35,290 nt of DNA from positions 1 to 35,290 of the forward strand of contig NZ_SJPK01000028.1 in assembly GCF_007859855.1 (NCBI RefSeq), given 5' to 3'. The translations under genes were made by a program, and so were the position numbers. The stretch comes from Allorhodopirellula solitaria. GTDB lineage: Bacteria > Planctomycetota > Planctomycetia > Pirellulales > Pirellulaceae. Under the pieces are notes generated by a model. It had not been told where the DNA came from. It was given only the letters and a program-made list of their open reading frames with translations, and ran no database searches. Positions 11,007-19,406 of this stretch are shown in pieces. Each line of letters starts with the position of its first letter. Position 1 is the stretch's first letter.

Positions 11007-12989
11007 CTAGGTTTGCTTTAGGAACCTCGCAAAGATGTCACGATTCACGGCATCATTCCCCGCTTGGAAGTACGACGAATGGGCGCACGCCGGTGAAACC
11101 AATCCAAATGTCGATTTGCAGCCGTGAGGATCCAGACGCAAGAACTCCTGGTCCACGTGCATTCCCGTGGCTCGGATGCTGCCTCCGACCCCGTCTCCAC
11201 GGGCATCCAGATTCGTCCACTCATTGACGATGGCCGGCTTGTGCCCGCTGCTCGGACGCAATTGCTTCGCGACGTATCCAATCGATAGTGCTGCGCCGAC
11301 GGTGAACCAGTTCTTCACTCGGCCACGCAGCCCCTCTCGCGAGAGCACGTGCAGCGCCTCGTAAGCCACAATGGTTCCCCAGCTATGACTCACAAGCTCA
11401 ACGGAATCACCTCGTTCAAGGAGTGGGCGTAACACATCGGTTGCTTCGCCAATGACCAATTTTCGAATGCGATCGCTGGACAGGTATTTGACGAAATCAT
11501 CAATGCAGTCCAAGCCGGGGATGCCAAAGAGTGCCCGCGGCATAGCCCCCGGCGGCATTGGATCTCGTGACAAACCCGATGAGCTACGCCCGACTTCACG
11601 CTCGGCAATCTGCTCACCTGCTTCGCGAACCATCCGTTCCGCCAGAACCGCCTCCAACACCGTTCTTGTTTGTTGCATTTCGAGCGGGTCGATTTCCGAT
11701 GCGAGACTGCGACTCGTTCTCGACACATGCTCACTCCACAACACCTCTTTTCTGTTCGCGTTGAGTTCCACTCGCAATGCTGCTGCCAGATGCGGTGCCA
11801 TCGCGTCGAACCAATCATCTGAGTAACCAGACTCGTGCTTGCAGATCCCGTGGACGTAGACCAACGAACGTGTCCCCGAACGCATTGTCGCCGAGCCAGC
11901 GACAGCCGGTTGCTCGCGTGAAACACCCAGATGATCAGCGATTTGCTGCATGATCTCGAGCAGTTTGGACCAATCATCTCCGTCTACCCTGCTCGGCACC
12001 CTCTCGTCCTCATCGCCACCGAATAGGATCGACGTTGTCGAATCAGGTTCCAGTTGCGGGACTTGGCTAAAATTACTCCGCTTCAGCGATTGACGCAGCG
12101 TTTTGATAACCCTATCAGCGGCGAAACCCTCATTGCTCATACGAGCGGCTTGGCAAAAGTGATAGGTAAATGCGCCATGGAAATCGTTGTCAATGTAGGC
12201 GTCGGCACTGGTTTGGTCGTCACGACAACCAGACCACAGCACATGATTCATGGACTTTTCTTCGCCGCTTCGGCTTCGAGTCGAGCGCATGAGTTCGCGG
12301 AATGACCTCGATTTCCTGGCTTTCTCGACTGCCAAGTCGATCTCTGCCGGTGGCTGCACAAATCTTGCCAGTACCGTTGCTTTGCCAATCTCCGAATGCA
12401 ATTCCGGTCGGACGTCGATGGGTGCACTGCGACTGCGTCGCCCGCTATCAAGCTGAGCTCGTTGTATCGCAATCTCATCAAGCGACTGCGCTGACGCGCT
12501 CGCGTAGTCCCCCCTGACTGCTCGGCTCAGCTCCGGTTTGATCATTCGCGTCGCCGTCCCGCTGTGACAACAATCGAGCAAGAACGTCACATGCACTCCG
12601 TCGGGGATCTTCTTGGTCCATTCTGCCAGCTCGTCGTCGAGTAGGTATGTCGACGGATCATCCCAAGCCATGCCGTACAAACACAGCAATTCGTCTCGAC
12701 AATCCGCTTCGCCCGTCTCACCGTCCAAATCGGCGGTATAGGACCCGTGTCCCGAAAAATGGAACACCAAGCGGTCGCCGGGTTTCGCTCCGCGCAGCAA
12801 CCACTTCCAACCCTTATCCATCACGGACTTAGTGACTTCGTCGTCCGTTTTCACGCGAATGTTGTCTTCGTCGAAATCAAACGCATCGACGAGTAGCTGT
12901 TTGAGAGACTCCGTGTCACTGACGCATCCGCGCAGATCGCTGATCGTCTTGTAATTGTTGATCCCCGAAAGGAATGCTTTGTCTGCCAC
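11007..12989 (-). CDS. caspase-like (peptidase C14) and alpha/beta-hydrolase fusion protein
   Basis: 660 residues, probably cytoplasmic; no signal peptide seen. GTG start at 12,989 with GGAGA about 9 nt upstream. The N-terminal ~160 residues are a metacaspase/orthocaspase p20-like domain. The fold start 'AFLSGINNY' leads to the catalytic His in HFSGHGS (His81) and the catalytic Cys in LLDCCHSGT (Cys141). A middle part (about 165-355) holds many R/S residues and a second block, 'NHVLWSGCRDDQTSADAY', typical of the C-terminal half of bacterial caspase domains. From about residue 375 an alpha/beta hydrolase begins (LVYVHGICKHESGY). Its nucleophile elbow is SHSWGT (about 535-540) and a late 'AHSSYF' (about 640) could give the catalytic His. 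Family knowledge: caspase-like proteases act in stress or regulated death. A lipase/esterase effector role for the C-terminus is inference. No neighbouring partner gene was recognised. Confidence 0.88.
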   Translation of the reverse strand: MADKAFLSGINNYKTISDLRGCVSDTESLKQLLVDAFDFDEDNIRVKTDDEVTKSVMDKGWKWLLRGAKPGDRLVFHFSGHGSYTADLDGETGEADCRDELLCLYGMAWDDPSTYLLDDELAEWTKKIPDGVHVTFLLDCCHSGTATRMIKPELSRAVRGDYASASAQSLDEIAIQRAQLDSGRRSRSAPIDVRPELHSEIGKATVLARFVQPPAEIDLAVEKARKSRSFRELMRSTRSRSGEEKSMNHVLWSGCRDDQTSADAYIDNDFHGAFTYHFCQAARMSNEGFAADRVIKTLRQSLKRSNFSQVPQLEPDSTTSILFGGDEDERVPSRVDGDDWSKLLEIMQQIADHLGVSREQPAVAGSATMRSGTRSLVYVHGICKHESGYSDDWFDAMAPHLAAALRVELNANRKEVLWSEHVSRTSRSLASEIDPLEMQQTRTVLEAVLAERMVREAGEQIAEREVGRSSSGLSRDPMPPGAMPRALFGIPGLDCIDDFVKYLSSDRIRKLVIGEATDVLRPLLERGDSVELVSHSWGTIVAYEALHVLSREGLRGRVKNWFTVGAALSIGYVAKQLRPSSGHKPAIVNEWTNLDARGDGVGGSIRATGMHVDQEFLRLDPHGCKSTFGLVSPACAHSSYFQAGNDAVNRDIFARFLKQT

Positions 12990-14260
12990 TGGAATGTCTC
13001 CGAAGGGTGAGTGCGAGAAATGTCTAACGGGCTGTGGCCAATGCTCCCCGGCCTATGAAACATCCATGATAGAGGGGGCTTGCTTACATCCCTAAGGGGT
13101 ATTGTAGCCGACGCCGGATCCGTGGAGGGGTGGTTGTGTACCCCGAGGTAGGATTTGATCCGGAAATCTCGTTTTCACTAATCAACAGACCGCCCGCCAC
13201 CTTCAACCCAGCCAACTTGAACGCAAGACGTGGTCTCCCACTTCGATACTCCGAAGTGAGCAAATTCATTCGAAACCGAGTCACCGTTCAGCAACGGCAG
13301 CGAGTCTCATGGCCTGCCCGACGACACGTTTTTCTCGACAACCTATCAGCGTGAGAACAACTCGATAGAATCCAGTTCGCTGGCACGGCCTAATCAGGTT
13401 GGACAGCAATCTCTTCTGCCCAAAGACGGTTTTCTGTTACCGCCTTCTGCCGGCTTTTTACTACGATGCAAAGACGCTGCGATGACTCAGGTTGAACGAC
13501 TCTCGAATCGTCTCGACGAGACGCAATAGCGTTTCGATCACCGCGCAGATACTAGGCAAAGGGTCGCTGAGCGTCTCAGGCGTAGGGATCAAATCAATGT
13601 CAGTGAAAACGACGTGCTCAAGCACGCCTCTCGCAATCTGGGGTGACGGAGGAGCTGACCGAGAAGGCTGGCACGCGTTTGTTTCAGATCCCGGAGCAGT
13701 CAGACTCGCAAAGCACCAGGAAGATCGATGGCAATGCCGCCAGCGAACGCCTTTTCGATGTGGGCGACTTGGAGCCGAATTTCCTTTCTGCTGCTCGGGC
13801 AATACCCATCGCGACTGTTGGACGAAGTCGACCTCCTTGAACCCTCCCTTTCGTTGTGAACATGTGGTACTGCGGTTGTGGTTTAACACGAAAGAGCCAA
13901 TGTGTGGTGATCTGCCTTACCTGTTCACATTCCGTGCTCTGACTTCTCAGACTTTGAGAAAGCATTTCGGATTGGGGTGGGAAGCGAGTTGGCAACGAAT
14001 CTGAAGCGGTCAGCGGAGAAGGGACCGCTGCGAGTGCGACGCAATCTTTCCTGCTCCGCTACCAGAGTAAAGTTGACGTTCTCTGCGAGTTCCGTGCAGA
14101 TCGCGTTGCCACGCACTTGAAGTGGCATCACGGTCACCCGGCGACCGAATATGAGCTTCAACGCAATCAAACCAACTTCAGGAAGCAAGACAGCCGCGAC
14201 CCATTAATCGACCATCCCGATTAGGCTGGCAAGATTTGCGTCGACGCGAGCGATGCCGGT
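12990..14260. other. 1.3-kb region without a convincing gene
   Basis: Open frames overlap on both strands (for example 13,492-14,004 plus, 13,461-13,889 and 13,684-13,995 minus). None has a recognisable domain, a start signal or clear coding composition, and several are mutually exclusive. Some minus-strand translations (around 13,925-14,188, e.g. 'LIALKLIFGRRVTVMPLQV') look more protein-like, which would fit a decayed gene, but I cannot name it. The right part contains the 5' side of the caspase-like gene (12,990-13,060). Confidence 0.45.
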
Positions 14261-15661
14261 TTACGATGCGAGTACTCCGGGGAGGACGCCGGTGCTGTCG
14301 GCGAATTGGTTGGTGGGGTTGCCGAAGGCGTTGAGCATGGCGAGGTAGAGGTTCGACAGCGGTGTGTTTGGGCTGAAGGAGAGGTGTTGGCCGGTGGCGA
14401 TGCGGCCGCCTGCGTTGCCGCCTAATAGGATCGGCAGGTTGCGTGGGCTGTGACTGTTGCCGTCGCGAAGCCCTGAGCCGAATAGGATCATCGAGTTATC
14501 CAGCACCGTTTTCTCCCCTTCCTTCATGCTCTGTAATTTATTGAGCAGATAGGCATACTGCTGGACGTGCCAACGGGTGATGATCTCGTACTGGGCAAGT
14601 TTCTCTGCGGAGTTTTGGTGGTGCGAGGTGTCGTGGTGTCCTCCGGTAACCCCGTCGAGGAATGCAAAGCTGCGGCCACTAACAGCGTTCCCGAACATGA
14701 ACGTCGACACTCGCGTCGTGTCGGTTTGGAATGCGATCGCCATCATGTCGAGCATCAATCGCACATGTTCGGGAAACTCATCGGGGACGTCCTTGGGCGG
14801 GGCTTGCAAGGAATCCATCGAGACTCTGGGTTTCCAGGCCAAGGCACCTGCCTGTTTCTGGCGTGAGAGCCGTTTCTCGATGCTGCGAACTGACTGCAAG
14901 TACTCATCCATCCGCCGACGATCTTCAACGCCGAGTGATTTCGATAGCTGCTTGGCGTCGTCAATGACTTGGTCTAGCAACAACGTGTCCCGCTCACTCG
15001 ACTTGCCACCCGGACGCGCCGATCGCAGTAAACGCTCGTAGACCAAATGCGGGTTGAGTTCCCGGGCCAGTGGCGTTGTGGGGCCTTTCCAGGCGATGTG
15101 CGAGCCGTAGACGCGTGTATAACCGACATTGGTATCCACGCCCGTCGTCACAGGATCCATGCCGAGCTCGAGAGAGGGCAGTGGGGTCAAGTGCTCGGCC
15201 GATGCCGCTGCGACTTGATCCATCGACTGACCATTGCAATTGAGATCGATGCCGAGCGATTTGTTGATCGTGGTGCAGGTTAAGAAACCGGAGGTTTTGA
15301 CGTAGTGTCCATCACCCGCATTGCTGGCCTGATTCCAAAGATTCGTCAGCACCAAGAGTTGGTCCCGGACATCGGCGAGTGGTTCGAGGGTCGACGACAA
15401 CTCGAACTCACGGCCCTCGCCAGCTGGGGTCCATTTGTCTTGGCGAACTCCGTTGGGCACGAACAGGGCGGCCATGCGAACAGGGGCCTGGTCGTTTGCC
15501 TGTGGATCGGCTGTCGACGCGGTGGCCCGCCTCGGCATCATCGCTTCGAGCCAGGGCAGCGCCAAAGCGGCACCAGTGCCACGCAACAGCGTCCGCCGCG
15601 ACAGAGAGGCGTTACGGAGATTCTGTTGTTGAAGAAACGACATCCGCACTTTATTTGCCAT
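14261..15661 (-). CDS. DUF1552 domain protein with twin-arginine signal
   Basis: 466 residues. The ATG at 15,661 is chosen over the open frame's extension upstream because AGGA lies 8 nt before it and it overlaps the end of the preceding gene by 11 nt, which suggests translational coupling. The N-terminus carries SRRTLLRG followed by a hydrophobic stretch (GAALALPWLEA), a Tat-type signal at about residues 21-42. The rest matches the planctomycete DUF1552 family in order: FVPNGVRQDKWTP, LTNLWNQASNAGDGHY, HHDTSHHQN and LFGSGLRDGNSHSPRNLP. Family proteins are exported and usually encoded next to DUF1592 cytochromes, as here. The reaction is not known, although the C-terminal His-rich and 'SGLRDGNSHSPRNLP' segments recall sulfatase/alkaline-phosphatase-fold relatives (DUF1501). 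Length is normal. Confidence 0.9.
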   Translation of the reverse strand: MANKVRMSFLQQQNLRNASLSRRTLLRGTGAALALPWLEAMMPRRATASTADPQANDQAPVRMAALFVPNGVRQDKWTPAGEGREFELSSTLEPLADVRDQLLVLTNLWNQASNAGDGHYVKTSGFLTCTTINKSLGIDLNCNGQSMDQVAAASAEHLTPLPSLELGMDPVTTGVDTNVGYTRVYGSHIAWKGPTTPLARELNPHLVYERLLRSARPGGKSSERDTLLLDQVIDDAKQLSKSLGVEDRRRMDEYLQSVRSIEKRLSRQKQAGALAWKPRVSMDSLQAPPKDVPDEFPEHVRLMLDMMAIAFQTDTTRVSTFMFGNAVSGRSFAFLDGVTGGHHDTSHHQNSAEKLAQYEIITRWHVQQYAYLLNKLQSMKEGEKTVLDNSMILFGSGLRDGNSHSPRNLPILLGGNAGGRIATGQHLSFSPNTPLSNLYLAMLNAFGNPTNQFADSTGVLPGVLAS

Positions 15662-17618
15662 CGTTGTGGTCCTGATTGGAAGGAAATTCTTGACCGCTCT
15701 TGTACTGAAACGGCACACTCTTGACGATTTCGAGCACCAAGGTCTGGGCTCGGTAGTCGTCCTCGACAACCTTTTCACTGATCGCTTCGACGACGCACTG
15801 GTCCTCATTGGTCAACTGTCGGGCCAACGCATAGCCTAACATTTTGCGGGTAAAATGACGAATGAATGCGTCTTTCCGCTGCATCAACTGATCCTTCAGC
15901 CCGGCTACCCCGGCGAACGTCGTCCCATCGGGGAGCGTTCCTGAAACGTCGATTTCCATCCCATCGACTTCCGTCCGCCAACGGCCCAGCACGTCGTAAT
16001 TTTCCAACCCGAAGCCGAGAGGGTCCATGACGGAGTGGCATGAGGCGCAGGTGGGATCGGCACGGTGCCGTTCGAGTCGCTGCCGCAGCGATAGTTTTTC
16101 ACCATCCTCGGCAACGACTTCTTCGAGATCAGGAACGTCAGGTGGCGGGGGCGGCGGTGCAGTCCCCAGAAGCGTTTCCATGATCCATTTGCCCCGCAAC
16201 ACGGGACTGGTTCGATGCGAATATGACGACACCGCCAGGACGGCGCCCATCCCCAACACGCCGCCGCGATGGCTATCCGCGGGCAACTCAATGTACTTGG
16301 GCTGTTCGCGAAATGTGCCATCGACCCCATAGTGTCTGGCGAGGCTCGTGTTGGCATAGGTGAAGTCGGAGTCGATCCAGTTGAGCAGGGAGCGATTCTC
16401 CGCCAAGAGGTCCTCCATGAAGAACACCGGTTCGTACTTCATCCCGCCGAGGAGCTCTGAGTTTAGCTTCCCGACGACGGCTTCGTTGGGTTGAAACTCA
16501 CGTCCCAGGGCACGCGTCCCGAGCCATTGCTCGACAAAGCTCCTTGCGAAGGCGCGGACTTTGGCATTACGCCGGTGCCCCCGGTCATCCATCCTGCTCC
16601 GGAGCATCCGCTTGATCTGGTCAGCCAGAACAGTCTCGTCTCGCAATTTGCCTTGATCGGCAAGACGCATTAACTCCTCATCGGGCATCGAAGCCCATAG
16701 GAAATACGAGAGCCGTGAGGCCAGTTCATGATCGGAAACGAGAATGGGCTCCGGCTCATCATGCGGTTGCTCCCAGAGAAACAGGAACTTGGGCGACACC
16801 ATCGCTGCTTCGAGTGTGAACTTGATCGCCAGGTCGAAAGATGGATCCTCCACGTAAACCTGTTCGAACAGATCGACGTACTGGCCCCTCTCCTGCTCGG
16901 ATACCGGTCGCCGGAAGGCTCGTGGCAGAAACTTGGCAATGACTTTCTCAGCGGCATCACGCGGCGAGGTATTGGCGGACGGCGTCGAGACGAGGATGGA
17001 TTTGCGATCGCTTGGGTCACTCATCGCGTGCGTCAGAGCAGCTCGGGCGGCGTCCAGGTATTTCTCGGCATGAATCGGCGAAATAAAGAGGGTCTCGGCG
17101 GCGTTGTCAAACCCTTCGCCGCCCGCCCCGTCACTGGGTAAACCATGCCCGGCATTGAGTTGGATCCCCAGCAGGTCGCGGACGGTGTTGGCGTACTCGG
17201 TCCGATTGAGCCGCCGCAGCATCGGGCCACCCGGCGTGACGCCGTCGTCGCAGACAGCGGTATGGATCGTTCCGCGAATCCAGTCCACCATTGCGTTGCG
17301 TTGATCGAGCGACGGTGCATCGCTATCGATCGGCGGCATCTGTTGATCGGCAATCCGATCAGCCACTCGGTTCCATTTTTGGATCGCGAGCGGAATCTGC
17401 TCGGCTTTCTCCAGCGAGCCGAGATCGAGGCCGGCTTCGCCACCCTCCCCGTCATGACAATCCACACAGTAGTCACGCAAGAACTCAACTGCTGCCGGAG
17501 CAGTCATCGCTTGCGGCTGAGCGGTGGAATCGGCGTGCGACGGTGTCCAGGACGCGATCCAAATCGCAGTCGCGGCCAACAAGATGCCGATTCGCGTACA
17601 CATGGGATGCGCGCACAT
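15651..17618 (-). CDS. planctomycete cytochrome c-type protein, DUF1587/1595/1592/1588/1585
   Basis: About 655 residues, exported. A start at ATG 17,618 (MCAHPMCTRIG) is proposed; ATG 17,603 is equally possible. The frame opens as far as a TTG at 17,726, but that extension lacks a ribosome site and would bury the signal peptide. The hydrophobic segment GILLAATAIWIASW followed by SHA is a likely Sec signal and cleavage site. Two CxxCH haem-binding motifs are visible: CVDCH near the N-terminus and CASCH near the C-terminus, the latter in the family-typical context CASCHSVMDPLGFGLENYD. Between them lie LRRLNRTEYANTVRDLLG (DUF1587), FLPRAFRRPVSEQE (DUF1595) and the DUF1592/1588 core. The partner DUF1552 gene overlaps the 3' end. 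These pairs are greatly expanded in planctomycetes; a periplasmic redox or polysaccharide-related role is proposed in general, not shown here. Confidence 0.9.
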   Translation of the reverse strand: MCAHPMCTRIGILLAATAIWIASWTPSHADSTAQPQAMTAPAAVEFLRDYCVDCHDGEGGEAGLDLGSLEKAEQIPLAIQKWNRVADRIADQQMPPIDSDAPSLDQRNAMVDWIRGTIHTAVCDDGVTPGGPMLRRLNRTEYANTVRDLLGIQLNAGHGLPSDGAGGEGFDNAAETLFISPIHAEKYLDAARAALTHAMSDPSDRKSILVSTPSANTSPRDAAEKVIAKFLPRAFRRPVSEQERGQYVDLFEQVYVEDPSFDLAIKFTLEAAMVSPKFLFLWEQPHDEPEPILVSDHELASRLSYFLWASMPDEELMRLADQGKLRDETVLADQIKRMLRSRMDDRGHRRNAKVRAFARSFVEQWLGTRALGREFQPNEAVVGKLNSELLGGMKYEPVFFMEDLLAENRSLLNWIDSDFTYANTSLARHYGVDGTFREQPKYIELPADSHRGGVLGMGAVLAVSSYSHRTSPVLRGKWIMETLLGTAPPPPPPDVPDLEEVVAEDGEKLSLRQRLERHRADPTCASCHSVMDPLGFGLENYDVLGRWRTEVDGMEIDVSGTLPDGTTFAGVAGLKDQLMQRKDAFIRHFTRKMLGYALARQLTNEDQCVVEAISEKVVEDDYRAQTLVLEIVKSVPFQYKSGQEFPSNQDHNDGK

Positions 17619-17955
17619 GACAGATGGGAGGGGAATGAGGCGGGAGGGGGTGAAGCGAGCGGCCGTAGGGGAACAACGAGGTTGGCAGAGTGGCGGGGGA
17701 ATTCGCCATGAGAGAATCTTTCGCAAGACTCATTCACACTGCCGAAGTGACACGATGTTCGTCGGCGCAGGCTTCAGGAGGGATAGTTCACTGTACACGA
17801 AGCGTCAGTGGGATTCACCCCCGCTTTCGGCAGCAGCGGGTGGATTCTCGAGTTGTTCGCTGGGCTCCGACCACCGGCTATCCTCGGAAACGCCCGCGAC
17901 GCAATGGTATTTCACATTCCCGGCAATGGATCGCGAGTTCATTCATCGGACGCGT
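17619..17955. other. intergenic gap, nothing recognised
   Basis: About 340 nt between the cytochrome gene and the SDR gene, both on the minus strand. The plus-strand frames here are short and unlike proteins. I see no clear terminator. The promoter of the DUF1592/DUF1552 pair should lie within about 17,620-17,780. Confidence 0.4.
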
Positions 17956-18864
17956 TTAAGAGCTGCTCCGCTGCGCGTGCTCGACTAAACCGGCGACTGT
18001 TTCTCGCAGCAATTCGGCGCCGCCAAATTGCATTCCCAGAGCTTGGATTTTGTCGGTCGAGATCTGATGCTTGGGCTGCTTGGGCTCACCTGAGATCTGA
18101 GCCGAGCTTCCTGAAAGCTCCTTGGCTAGGTTCGCAACGTCGAGTTCAGAGATGTATTGATCGTAGCAGTTGTAGGCTTCTCCTTTGATCCCATCTGCTT
18201 TAAGAAGGAGGCCGATGGCCTTCGCTACATCAGCGGCATGGACTTCCTTGCCGCCGCGAGAGCATTCAACGCTTTCTCCGCGGACGACTGCCGCGATCAA
18301 GTCGTACCATTTGCTCTGCTCTGCCGGGTGGGCAACACCGTAGACGCCAGTGGGCCGGACAGCGCAGATTGGATAGTCTTGGCCGAGGCCGAAGCTATGA
18401 ACAAATTTCTCAATCGCCGCTTTGTGCGCCCCATAGTGACTCTTCGCCCAGAGGGGATGTGTTTCATCGAGCGGGCGATCATCGAGAATTTTATCGTGGA
18501 CCGCACAAGTCGAGACCGTCACGAAACGCCCGGCACCGGACTGGCGGGCGGCCTGAATCAACTTGAGCGTACCGACCACGTTCTTCTCGACAAAGTCAAT
18601 CAGATCGCCTTCGGCGCCCATGAACCCTGCACCCGGTCGATCGAGCGCCGCATGGACCACGGCATCACAACCATCGACCAACGTGTCAGCTTGCTTTTGA
18701 TCGCCCAGGTTGCCTTCCACCCATGTCAGATCTTGGATGTGCTCGAAACCTTGCCGGTCACTGGAGGCGCGGTGCAAGCAGCGCAGTGAGTGGCCTTCGT
18801 TGTTGAGATAATCGACAATGTAACGACCGATGAAACCTGTCGCGCCCGTCAATGCAATCTTCAT
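17956..18864 (-). CDS. NAD-dependent epimerase/dehydratase (extended SDR)
   Basis: 302 residues, cytoplasmic. ATG at 18,864 with GGAG 6 nt upstream. The Rossmann nucleotide-binding motif GATGFIG is at residues 7-13 and is followed by an acidic-end strand typical of NAD(P) binding. The active site reads YGAHK (Tyr144, Lys148) with an upstream Ser/Thr in VSTCAVH (about 117-123), so the catalytic triad is intact. The region VRPTGVYG is the usual extended-SDR substrate-loop start. Relatives act on nucleotide sugars, flavonoid-like ketones or sterols; the substrate cannot be told from sequence. Its 5' side abuts the tandem-repeat array, so its promoter must lie in the roughly 100 nt at 18,865-18,972 or within the array. 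Confidence 0.9.
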   Translation of the reverse strand: MKIALTGATGFIGRYIVDYLNNEGHSLRCLHRASSDRQGFEHIQDLTWVEGNLGDQKQADTLVDGCDAVVHAALDRPGAGFMGAEGDLIDFVEKNVVGTLKLIQAARQSGAGRFVTVSTCAVHDKILDDRPLDETHPLWAKSHYGAHKAAIEKFVHSFGLGQDYPICAVRPTGVYGVAHPAEQSKWYDLIAAVVRGESVECSRGGKEVHAADVAKAIGLLLKADGIKGEAYNCYDQYISELDVANLAKELSGSSAQISGEPKQPKHQISTDKIQALGMQFGGAELLRETVAGLVEHAQRSSS

Positions 18865-18972
18865 GTCTGTCTCCGTTGGGAGTGTCTCGGATTTCCTTTG
18901 GGAAATGCAACGTATGCTTCGGAGAGGCCGATGTCGAGGCGGTTGGATGCGTACTCGGTGAGGGGGGGAGAG

Positions 18973-19399
18973 CTCGCGACGGTCGTAGCCGTCGGTCGAC
19001 TATGTAGCCAGACGGCTTCGCCCGTCTGGGCTGTGGGAGAGAGTGCCTGTTACTCGCGACGGTCGGAGCCGTCGGTCGACAATGTAGCCAGACGGCTCCG
19101 CCCGTCTGAGCTGTGGAGAGAGTGCCTGTTGCTCGCGACGGTCGGAGCCGTCGGTTGACAATGTAGCCAGACGGCTCCGCCCGTCTGAGCTGTGGGAGAG
19201 AGTGCCTGTTGCTCGCGACGGTCGGAGCCGTCGGTCGACTATGTAGCCAGACGGCTCCGCCCGTCTGAGCTGGGAGAGAGTGCCTGTTACTCGCGACGGT
19301 CGGAGCCGTCGGTCGACAATGTAGCCAGACGGCTCCGCCCGTCTGAGCTGGGGAGAGAGTGCTTGTTGCTCGCGACGGTCGGAGCCGTCGGTCGACTAT
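18973..19399. repeat. tandem array of ~79-80-bp units with internal inverted arms
   Basis: Units begin with CTCGCGACGGTCG at 18,973, 19,053, 19,132, 19,212, 19,290 and 19,369, giving five full copies and a truncated sixth. Each unit holds GACGGTCGGAGCCGTC and, about 20 bp later, GACGGCTCCGCCCGTC, which is the reverse complement of the first arm with one mismatch. Between the arms is TCGACAATGTAGCCA or TCGACTATGTAGCCA. Copies differ at a few positions (CAA/CTA, GTTAC/GTTGC, gain or loss of G in the AGCTGTGGGAGAG linker). The array stops 7 nt before the ThuA gene's stop codon and lies upstream of the SDR gene. One frame stays open through it on both strands, but this follows from the repeat period and is not a gene. 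Confidence 0.92.
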
Positions 19400-19406
19400 G
19401 TTTACC

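Noticed and set aside
13131-13200. Possible tRNA on the minus strand ('GGATCAAATCCTACC' resembles a T arm)
   Set aside because: The T-stem does not pair around ATCAAAT, the anticodon arm cannot be folded and the acceptor is missing. At best a decayed fragment.
13461-13889. Transposase (IS66-like) remnant on the minus strand
   Set aside because: Only a vague helical resemblance. No DDE motif, inverted ends or target duplication were found.
18973-19399. CRISPR array
   Set aside because: The whole unit is repeated with no variable spacers, the period is ~80 bp and no cas genes are near.
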